A stretch of 64,000 nucleotides of DNA from Lotus japonicus (Eukaryota; Streptophyta; Magnoliopsida; Fabales; Fabaceae): the NCBI RefSeq assembly GCF_012489685.1, contig NC_080045.1, forward strand, positions 13,107,648-13,171,647, read 5' to 3'. Positions 1 through 10,700 of this stretch are shown piece by piece. Below the pieces are notes generated by a model that was not told where the DNA came from, made no database searches, and saw only the letters and a list, made by a program, of their open reading frames with translations. Position 1 is the stretch's first letter. Each line of letters opens with the position of its first letter. The position numbers and the translations under genes are program-made.

Positions 1-252
1 TAAGGCCTAGCTCAAATTCTAATATGGTATCAAAGCGCATCCTAGATCCGTTTTTTTTGGAACCACCCAGATATGGGCCACCCGCAGATGTTCATTACTG
101 CCAATTTCCACGCTTCATGTGTCTAGCCCTAGGCGTGGAGGGTGTGTTAGGAAGTCCCACATTCACTAGAGATATGGCCAACTTTAACCCTATTTTTCTC
201 ACCCCTAAGCTAGCTTTTGAGGTAGAGTTAGGCCTAAGCCCAAATTCTAATA
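1..252 (+). mobile_element. TRIM-like miniature LTR element, 5' end outside window
   Basis: Bases 1-24 end in AAATTCTAATA and are followed at 25 by TGGTATCAAAGC, a primer-binding site complementary to initiator Met-tRNA. After only about 120 bases, a segment beginning TGTTAGGAAGTCCCAC at 145 runs to about 252 and ends with nearly the same CCAAATTCTAATA. This gives two copies of a roughly 108-bp LTR around a tiny non-coding interior, the layout of a terminal-repeat retrotransposon in miniature. A purine tract (GGCGTGGAGGG) lies just before the second LTR. The 5' LTR is cut by the window edge, so no target duplication can be checked. Confidence 0.5.
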
Positions 253-1770
253 AGAGTAAATTACATACGCTCTTTTCAGACAAAACTATACAGAGAACAC
301 TTTTTTCTAGTATATTAAAAATACATAGACATCCTATATATTCAACTTTTAGTTGAAGTGTTGTTAACTATTATCGAACTCAAAAGAATTGTACAAGACA
401 GTTATAAGACCAAAGATGCTCTATGGTAGTGAAGAATTAACAAGAGCGTGGAGATGATATTGGTAAGGTGAATGAGTGCATATTTAAGAATATGCAAGAG
501 CAGGAACAAATGTATCCCAAAAGAGGTTGGAATCAATATTTGGAAATAGGATAAGATCCGACTGTTTCATCTAGTAAAACCACGAACCAGTTAGGTTTCT
601 TGTTCAATTGTTCCTTAGTAAATGTTAGAAACCCGGTTTTTCAGCAAGGAAATGTAGAAACAATGTTAGACACTAGGAATAGAACTAGAAAATAGAGGTG
701 GAATTGCATAATATCACTGAACCCTCTGGTAGAAACCCAGAAGCAGTGCTGCAGAAGATTACAGAGAAAAGGAAAAATGAAAAGATAGCAGAGGCAAATT
801 AGAGAGTGCCTCTATTCTCTCCCAAGTCCAAGCCTAATCCCAATTCAAGCCTACCCCTCTCTCACACAATACTTGCTTATATAATCCCCAATCTCTCTCT
901 CTTTCCCACTACCTGCACAGCTCATGCCACCTCAGCAGGTGGTTACACCTCTCATGAGAATTGATTTGGTGCATTGCACCTCTTCCTCTTACTTCCATGG
1001 ACTCTAGTAGTATTGGGCCTATCCCTAACAATTGGGTTCCTATCAGTATGTTATCTGGTTTAACCTTGGTTCAAACCATGACCTAGAGGTCTTACTAGTT
1101 CGGTCCCCATTTGTTTTTTAAATCATTGGTTGGAGTAGAACCTATTGTGGAGAAGGTGATGACTGATGAGAGCTTGTTTAAGGTGATTTAGTTAAGTACG
1201 AAAAAAAAAACAGCAGTTCAAATAAGAAAAGTGGATCAAATGGAAGATAATTAGATTAAAAGGGATAGACAAGACCTAAGTAAGCTTTAAGAGACACCAT
1301 TAAGAAACACCTTACTCTAATGGGAAGTTGTCGTATTGGGAAGTTACCATAATTTGAACCTAAACTCAAATCATCAGCCACACCAATCATCAAAGCTTCG
1401 ACTCTTAATTAAGTTTTAAGAAAAAAATGATAAAATGAGGTTAAAGACAGAAAAACCTATGTAATTTAAGAAATAATAAAGGGTCGTACTTCTGGCACTT
1501 TATCATATATCTAGTTGACAATAATAATAACTCCAAAACAACCTCAAATAATATGAAACAAAACTGTGAAACAAAACATACCATTTGTTAATGATAAAAA
1601 TAAACATAAAATTAGAAAAATGTTGCTAAATATATATAATAAAGTGTCCTAGTTTTAATAAGCTTTGAATCAAGTGACATGAATTAGAAGCAATATCAAA
1701 GAAAATACATGAATTTCAAGCACTCAAATAAAAAATGCACAAAGTAAGTTCAGCAAGGAAAATCGATTAC
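253..1770. other. Rest of ABCG intron 8; no gene seen
   Basis: This is downstream of the donor site of the last visible ABCG exon. No further transporter exon is recognisable on the minus strand, so the intron exceeds 1.7 kb. Bases 400-1100 look like an old retroelement leader or LTR remnant (purine-rich, then pyrimidine-rich with CTCTCTCTC and the phrase GGGCCTATCCCTAACAATTGG), with no coding capacity left. The remainder is AT-rich with nothing recognisable. Confidence 0.4.
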
Positions 1771-4700
1771 CTGCATCTTGCACTGAAACGAAGATTTTCC
1801 TCCACTGTCAAGTTCCCATGCACAATATCATCTTGTGGCACATAACCAATAATTTTCTGATAACAGTGAATTGATTCAGGTTTTCCATTGATTAGAATTG
1901 AGCCTGACATAAGGCATCCTCTTGCTTTCCCTGCCAAAGCAGAAAGAAATGTAGTTTTGCCTGCTCCTGAGGGACCCATCACAGCTGAAACTCGACCAGG
2001 CATGATTTTACCAGTCACACATCTGAGTAGATGTTTTCTTTTCCCTTTCAAAGTGAGAGTTAAATCTTTGAAAGCTACTTCAATCACAGGCCTAGTTGTA
2101 ACCTCACCATCAGTAGCCATTGAAATCACTCCTGAGAAAGTCAAGTTTTTGTTTTTCTCTTGTTGAGCTTTCTCCTTCTCAATCTGACCATAAGCATACC
2201 TTAAAATTTGGCTTTGTGTGTGTAAATTTTTTCCCTTCGGCATCTGCTTTTTAATATTTTTATCTCCGATTTGCAAATTGAATCCTTCATTGCCTTGAGG
2301 ATCATTCTCAAGGGAATTCATCATTTTAGTAAGATTGCTAGGTTCCTTTTTTTGGGCTTTTGTAGCTGCAGATGACTGCTCAGATTTGTTTGAAGAATCA
2401 GGAGGCACTGGTGGCAAAAATGTATCGCCCGTAGCAGGTTTAGATTGATTGAAAACCTTTGATTGCTCTGCTTCCCTTACTGACTTTCTGCGAGAAAAAG
2501 TGCGGGATAATTGATCTTGCAATCCTGACTTGCCCTTCTTAGCAACATTTTTTGCTGCTTTCCACCTTTCTCGAGCTTGTACAGTTTCCCTTACTTGTCT
2601 TGCTGCAGCTTCCCTAGATTTAGCCTTCCTTCTTTCTCGAGTGGCTAGAATTTGATCAGAACAATTATAAATGATGATCAGGAGAGTACTCAATGCAACC
2701 TACAAGGGGGAATAATATCAACTATGATAAACTGGGTATAGAGAGGAATGGTCGGAAAATATTTGAAAGTGTTTCATTCTCTTTCAGAGTATATGAAAAA
2801 CAGAAAGCATGTAAAGTGGCATGAAAAATTGGCCTTAATCACTCAAAAACAGATGGTAATAAAAACTTTGATTGAGCATGAAAAGAAAACTAAAGTTCAA
2901 TGAATGTTTTACTTTTCCATACCACATAACTAATGAACCAAAATGAAATAAAGGGGGAATGATAGCATGACCTAATCCAATACCACATGAGATTCTACTT
3001 ACAATAAGTAAGGCGCCATAAGCATGCATATTTTGGGTTGCTGTGCTTGGATTGCAGGAACTCAACTTAGAGCATCCTGCAAAAATGAACAATACAAACT
3101 AAGGTTCTACTTGATGTCCTCCATTCTCAAACAAAATTGTTGAAATTATAGGATTTACTCTTTTAGTTTTATGAAGAGAGAAATTGTAAGTATTCTAAAT
3201 AACTGTTAATATCTTATTGATAGTTCGTTCATAATACTTGATTCAGAAGTACAATATTTATATACTAGATTCGGAGAGGTTTCCTAGTCAAATACTAACT
3301 CTAAACAATAAAATTGTGTTTTATCCTGATCTATCATAACAAAATCAAAATAATATAAATCCATATCCTAACAAATCTAACTCACCAAGATATATCCTAA
3401 TAGATATCTCTTAATAGGTAATTTAGAAATCTCAACAAAAATAAAGCGTGTAAATGAGACAAAAGCTAAATCCAATTATTTATAGATAATCTTCTGGATC
3501 TAATTCTAAGGTCTCCCTAATATGCACCACTTTTACAGTGGTGCAATTTTACACCACTTACTTTGATCGGTTATAACAGGTTTACACATTAATTTTTTTT
3601 TTAAAAAAATATCATTAAAAATTTATTATATATTAAATTTCTTTAAAAAAAGATGTGTTGACCTGTTATAGCAGGTTAAAAAAAGTGGTGTAAAATTACA
3701 CCACTCTAAAAGTGGTGCATATTAGAGGTCACTGATTACCCTAATTCTAACCCATTTTATCGTGTTATCTATGATGTAATGTATTCGCCCCTTATGAACA
3801 AAGTTAAAATACAAAGTCTTATTTTATAGTCAGTAAATTTGAATTTTCAGTAAGTTTCACAAAATATCTGAGTATAATTTTTTATGCTTAAGATTTACAA
3901 TCTTAAATGTAATTCTTTCAAACAGATGTGAGGCTCATACCTAAATACTAGTTGATTATATAAAATCCAGACATAAGGTAAGTCTGTTTTACAAACTGAT
4001 ATGGTAGTCAATCCGAGAGGGAAATAAGGGGAGGGCAGTGAGAGGAGCTGACTTGTTAAAACCTCACTTCTGTGGCAGGGAAGGTGAGAGGAGGGGAAAT
4101 GTTCAAAGCAACAATTAAAAGGACGGTGAGGCATGAGAGAGGGCATCTAGTCATTCAGTGGTTTTTTTGTGGGGCATTCAGCCAGGGAGGTTGCAGACCC
4201 TTCAAGTTCTGCAAGTTCTTTTCTGGTTTTGTGAGCCTGTAATTGGGGTTTATCCCCATTCTTCTAAAATATAATTTTCAGTTGTCAGTCTAAGTTACAA
4301 AAATTGATGAGGACCTTCCATCGAACTTTTTCATAACTAATGGTAGAGGAGTCGGTGGAATTAGAGAAAGGCAAAAGAGAGCATCCAATATGGTTGGTCA
4401 AGAAATGGTAAAATAAGTCATAATTCTATGATGGATAATTCAAAAAGCTATGAATTCATGAGGGATATTTAAGGACACAACGATGGCATAAATTAGACTT
4501 ATAATACATACAAAATAAAAAAATTGACTTACGATTTTGGTGAGTAGAGCCCATCCTGCAGTAATATCTGAAATTGAAAAAAAACAATGAGCAGAAACAC
4601 TCAGCAATGAGTACAAAGGTTAGTTGTCAACTTGTGATGGACATGCGATGTAATAGAATGTAATAGTGAACTTTCAGAGGACATAATCTTGTGTTGAGAT

Positions 4701-7700
4701 ATGTAGATAAAATAAATAGGGAATAAATATATTTAGTATATTTTATCTTTTATTAGGATAGATCTTTTCCTTATTTAGCTATCCCTAAACTCTTGTATAT
4801 ATATATGTACTCAGCTTCATGGAATAATCAATCAGAATATTTCATTCAAGTTGGTACCAGAGCTTTCTGATTCAAGTCTCCCTCTGGTTTACTAGTTTAG
4901 TTTAGGGTTTCAGCCATCGTAGGCTAACCCTTATATTTACCAGTTAGAATTCCGGAAGCAACCACCGGCCGCCACCACTGCTGTTGGCTGCTGCTACCAT
5001 AGTCCGCTGCTGCCACCACTGTGTCGTGATCAGCCGCCACCGCCAGCCGCTGCCGTCGCCGCCGGTCGCCGCTGACAATTTTTCTGGGTTTGCTTGTTTT
5101 TATTCCAGGATTCCTCTTCTGTGGTTCGTTTCTGTGTTTGAGGTCTCTTGTTTCTGTTTTTTGGCCTGTTCCAGTCAGTGAGCCTTTCGTTTGAAGTGTG
5201 TTTGGATTTGTTTGGTTGCGGTTGTTTTCCCTGTCTCTGTTTGTTCTTTTTCTTCATGGAGGATTTGCTGAAGGATAAGTCTCCCAAGGGTGAGAAGAAG
5301 AGTCTCATCTCATTTGCTTTTTCTGGGACTCCTGTTATCACTTCTGAGAAGTTGAATGAGGCAAATTATCTAGATTGGTCCAATGCTGTTGAGATCTGGT
5401 TTTTGGGTCAAGGTTTGTCCGAGCACCTTACTAAAAAGTGTGCTGATATTGATGCTTCTGAGAAGAAGGAATGGGAGAAGGCTGATTATCAACTTGTTTC
5501 TTTATTATACCAGGCAATTGAACCTAGACTGATTGTTCACTTTCGTCCCTACAAAACATGTTATGATGTGTGGAAAAAGGCACAGGACATCTATGCTAAT
5601 GATATTCAGCGGTTGTATGATTCAGTACGTAATTTGGCAAATCTCCAGATGACTGATCTTAATTTGCCGTCTTACCTGAATAAGGCACAATCTACCATTG
5701 TGGAGCTGAAGTCAATGCTGGTTAATGACGATTTGAAGAAGGTGCTGGAGAAACTTGACAATATGTTCATGGTGTTTGTTTTGCATGGTCTCCATAAGGA
5801 TCTGGAATCTGTTCGAAACCAGACCCTTACTAATCCCAATATTCCTACAGCGGAGGAGCTTATTAATCGTTTACTTCGTGTTCCTTCATCTGCCACTTCA
5901 GCTAGACTTGAATCTCATACAGCCTCTGATTCCTCTGCTCTCATATCAAATTCTTTTGAGTCAGGGGGTCGAGGTCGTGGTCGTAAAGGTGGTGGACGTG
6001 GAAGAGGAGGTAGAGGAAATCTCCATTGTTCTTACTGTAAGAGGGATGGACACACACAGGATCGTTGTTACTCTCTAGTTGGGTTTCCAGACAAAACTGC
6101 TAATGTCGCACAGTCTATGGAGTCCAAGGTTGAATCTGATGGTGCAAAGAACCACTCATTCTCAGCTGATGAGTACAAGGAATATCTCCAGCTGAAGGGC
6201 GCTCAACGATCATCTTCGTCAGCAACTGTTGCTCAAACCGGTAATTCTACAGTTTGTTACTCTCATTCTACACCTGTTGGATCCTGGGTTTTGGATTCCG
6301 GTGCCTCAGATCATCTCACTGGTAATCCTTCCTTTTTCTCTAACTTATCTTCACCCAAAACTACACACCATGTTACCCTTGCAAATGGCTCGAAAGTACA
6401 AGCCACCGGTGTTGGGCAGACATCTCCTCTTCCTACACTACCTTTGAGTTCTGTTCTATTAGTTCCGGGATGTGCTTTTAATCTTATTTCTATCAGTAAA
6501 TTAACCAAATCATTAGGTTGTGCCATAACTTTTACCTCTGATTCCTTCTTTATACAGGACCGGAGTACGGGACGGATGATTGGAGCAGGATCTGAATCAC
6601 ATGGTCTCTATTATCTACAACAACCATCTTCTGCAATTTGTGCGGCTGCTGCTGAGTCTCCGAGTTTACTTCATCGTCGTCTGGGACATCCGAGTTTGGA
6701 CAAATTAAAGAAGATGGTGCCTTACTTGTCGCAGTTAGAGTCTTTGGAATGCGAGTCATGTCAGCTTGGGAAGCATGTTAGGTCGTCTTTTCCTAGTAGT
6801 GTCAATAAAAGGGCCCTACATCCATTTGATGTCATTCATTCTGATGTTTGGGGTCCAAGTCGTGTTTCTTCTATCTTAGGATATAGGTATTATGTCAGTT
6901 TTATTGATGATTTCTCCAGGTGTACTTGGATATTTTTAATGAAAGATAGATCTGAGTTGTTTAGTATCTTTCAAAATTTTTGTCATGAAATTGAAACTCA
7001 ATTTGATAAGAAAATTCGTGTTCTGCGAAGTGATAATGCTAAAGAGTATTTTTCTGATTCCTTTAACTCTTTTATGAAGTCTCATGGCATTATACATCAG
7101 TCTAGTTGTCCACATACACCCCAACAAAATGGGGTAGCTGAGAGAAAACATAGACATATTGTGGATACGGCTCGTACTTTATTGATCAATGCTAATGCAC
7201 CTTTAAAGTTTTGGGGTGAAGCTGTTTTGACTGCAGGATATTTGATAAATCGGATGCCATCATCTGTTTTGGGTAATCAGATTCCTCATTCCATGTTGTA
7301 TCCTAGGGAATCTTCATTTTGTGTTCTGCCTCGTGTCTTTGGTTGTACTTGCTTTGTTCATGATCTTTCACCAGGTCGTGATAAGATGTCTGCTCGGGCT
7401 GTCAAATGTGTCTTTTTAGGTTACTCTCGTGTTCAAAAAGGGTATAAGTGTTACTCTCCATCCACACATAAGTTCTACACTTCTGCAGATGTCACGTTCT
7501 TTGAAGATACACCTTACTTTGTTACAACTGGTCAACAATCTGATCTAGATATCTTTCCTGTGGTTTTACCTGTTCCTCAAGTGTCTATGTCACCATCTTC
7601 GGTCGTTACTCCTCAAGCAGACACTTCCACTCCATCAGCGCCAGCTCCTGATATGTCTCGTTATCGCATTACTTATGAGCGTCGCCCACGACGTACTGTA

Positions 7701-10700
7701 ACGGATGAGCCCCACGACTCAGTTTCTGCAGGAAATGAGACATGTGATTTGGTTCCTCATCCAGCCTCCTCTCCTGCTTCGGATCCTGTTGACTTGCCCA
7801 TTGCCCTTCGGAAAGGTAGTCGTTCTACTCGTAATCCCCATCCTATTTATAATTTTCTCTCATATCATCGCTTGTCCCCTGCATACTACGCTTTTGTTTC
7901 TACCATATCTTCCATTATTGTACCTAAGACTATACAGGAGGCCCTATCTCACAAAGGTTGGCGTCAAGCGATGATTGACGAGATGACAGCTTTAGAGTCT
8001 AATAATACATGGGAGCTTGTTCCTCTTCCTGCAGGGAAATCTATTGTTGGGTGTCGTTGGGTCTTTAATGTTAAAGTAGGCCCTGATGGACATATTGATC
8101 GATTGAAGGCTCGTCTTGTTGCCAAAGGGTACACTCAGGTTTATGGCTTGGATTATAGTGATACTTTTTCACCAGTTGCAAAGATGGCATCTGTCCGTTT
8201 ATTTTTGGCCATGGCTGCTATGCGACATTGGCCCTTGTTTCAGCTGGATATTAAAAATGCTTTCTTACATGGTGATTTGGAAGAAGAGATCTATATGGAG
8301 CAACCACCGGGGTTTATTGCTCAGGGGGAGTCAGGACTAGTTTGTAAATTGCAAAAGTCTCTGTATGGTCTGAAACAATCACCCCGAGCTTGGTTTGGCC
8401 GTTTCAGCAATGTTATTCAGCAGTTTGGGTTAGTTCGTTGTGAAGCGGATCACTCAGTCTTCTTTAGGTGTTCATCCTCAAAGACGTTCATTTATCTTGT
8501 TGTCTATGTGGATGATATTGTAATCACCGGTGATGACCAAGAGGGCATACAAGCTCTTAAGCAGCACCTGTTTCAGCATTTTCAGACTAAGGATCTTGGA
8601 TCTTTGCATTACTTTCTTGGGATTGAGGTAGCTCAGTCAAAGTCTGGCATTGCTATTTGTCAAAGAAAGTATGCGCTTGATATTTTGGAAGAAACAGGCC
8701 TTCTTAACTGCAAGCCTGCGGATACTCCTATGGACCCTAATGTGAAGCTTCTGCCTAACCAGGGGGAGCCTTATTCTGATCCAGGAAGATATAGGAGGTT
8801 AGTAGGAAAGTTGAATTATCTCACAATGACCAGGCCTGATATATCATTCTCTGTTAGTGTTGTCAGTCAGTTTTTAAACTCTCCTTGTAAGAGTCATTGG
8901 CAGGCTGTTATTCGGATACTTCAATACATAAAAGGGTCGCCTGGAAAAGGTCTTGTTTATACTGATAGAGGTCATACTAGTATTACTGGATATTCAGATG
9001 CGGATTGGGCAGGTGATGCAGGTGATAGGAGATCCACCTCTGGTTATTGTGTTTTTATTGGTGGAAATCTCATCTCTTGGAAGAGTAAGAAACAAAGTGT
9101 TGTTGCTAGATCAAGCACCGAAGCTGAGTATCGTGCTATGGCTCATACTACGTGTGAGCTCTTGTGGTTGAAGCACTTACTTCAGGAGTTGAAGTTTTGT
9201 GCGATTACTCCTATGAACTTAGTATGTGACAATCAGTCAGCTTTACATCTTTCTTCTAATCCGGTTTTTCATGAACGAACAAAACATATAGAAGTTGATT
9301 GTCATTTTATTAGGGAGAAGATTCTTTGTGGTACTATCAAGACTTCTTCTGTTTGCTCTCAAGATCAGCTGGCTGATATTTTTCCAAGTCTTTACGAGGT
9401 CCCCGGATAAAATATATATGTGACAAACTGGATGCATACGATTTATATGCTCCAACTTGAGGGGGAGTGTTGAGATATGTAGATAAAATAAATAGGGAAT
9501 AAATATATTTAGTATATTTTATCTTTTATTAGGATAGATCTTTTCCTTATTTAGCTATCCCTAAACTCTTGTATATATATATGTACTCAGCTTCATGGAA
9601 TAATCAATCAGAATATTTCATTCAAGTTCTTGCAACAAAGAAATTGAGACAATATAGAAGGGATCAAAACAAGGTTTGGGATAAATCAATACCCACTATC
9701 ACAAGAAACTTTACGTGTTGTAGTCGGGCAGTATGATCCTGGAGAACAGAAGATATCACTATTGTTCACAACGCCAGACCAAATATCAGCACTGCCACAA
9801 GTATGATTTGTTTCTCCCTGAGGTATCTGGTAGCTATATCTGCAAATTTGTTTTTTAGTAATGAAGCTTAGATAACATGGAGAAAAATTATCAAGTGTGG
9901 AACTTACGGGTCACATGTTCCAGTCGTATGGTTCAGTTTTGCCATTGGACAATAAGAACCTAGTGGACAAGCTTCATTGAGAAAAAATGAGAAAAGTTAA
10001 AAAAACAGGATACTTGAGCAGCTAATTTTGCAAGAACTGCAACATATGATGCTTGTAAGTTGTAATGCATTTCCTCAAATTTTGCTTTTTTTTTTCATAG
10101 ACATTTTTTTTCGCAATGATGCTGTTAACAAATATTATTTTCTTGAGTCTTTACAACTTTGATTATACTCCAGATTATTGTCAGTAATCCTACATGTCTA
10201 GCAATCAGTGTTACAAACAACAAGTATAATTAATTAGGTATAAGTGTATCCTTTCATGCAATAGTCACATCCGTGATATAATGAAGGATCTATGTCAATT
10301 TCCTCATATCTTTATAAATGTATTATGAACTGAAGCAGTGAAGCTTGAAGATAGAGGTGATAGATGCATCAATAACAAAATATGCTTGAAATTCATAATT
10401 CCATGCTATATTCCTAATTAAAGGTGAAATATTAATATATCACATACTTACGTATCATGCAAGTTAGTCCTTGAGGACAGAAAAAACCCTCGCAACAAGG
10501 TTGACAATTTTTGGTTCTATAAGGAATTTCCTTAAAGTCCTTTTTCAAGTCAATATTCTTGCCTGCACTACAAGACCAACCAGGTTCACAACCAGAAACC
10601 CATGAGGTCAAATTGCAATTCTTGTTTGGTTTTGCGTAATTGGCTGAAGATGCTCCTCCCTGTTCCACGAAACCATGAAAGTAGTACCTTATTTCAGTTG

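Larger units (their letters stand above)
4692..9627 (+). mobile_element. Young Ty1/Copia LTR retrotransposon in ABCG intron 5
   Basis: This is a full-length element of 4,936 bp: LTR, primer-binding site TGGTACCAGAGC at 4852, gag-pol, polypurine tract (GAGGGGGAG, just before 9468), LTR. It is flanked by the 5-bp target duplication TCTTG (4687-4691 and 9628-9632). The two 160-bp LTRs are identical base for base, so insertion is recent. It is antisense to the interrupted transporter gene. The short LTRs and gag-pol type suggest the Ale/Ivana group of plant Copia; lineage was not tested. Confidence 0.95.

Noticed and set aside
9693..9714. Donor GTAAAG at 9714 for ABCG exon 5
   Set aside because: Using it leaves phase 1 and would need an unseen microexon to reach the next exon. 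Extending to the donor at 9692 restores the family pattern ([11 protein letters not shown], then YYCRMGST) with correct phase.
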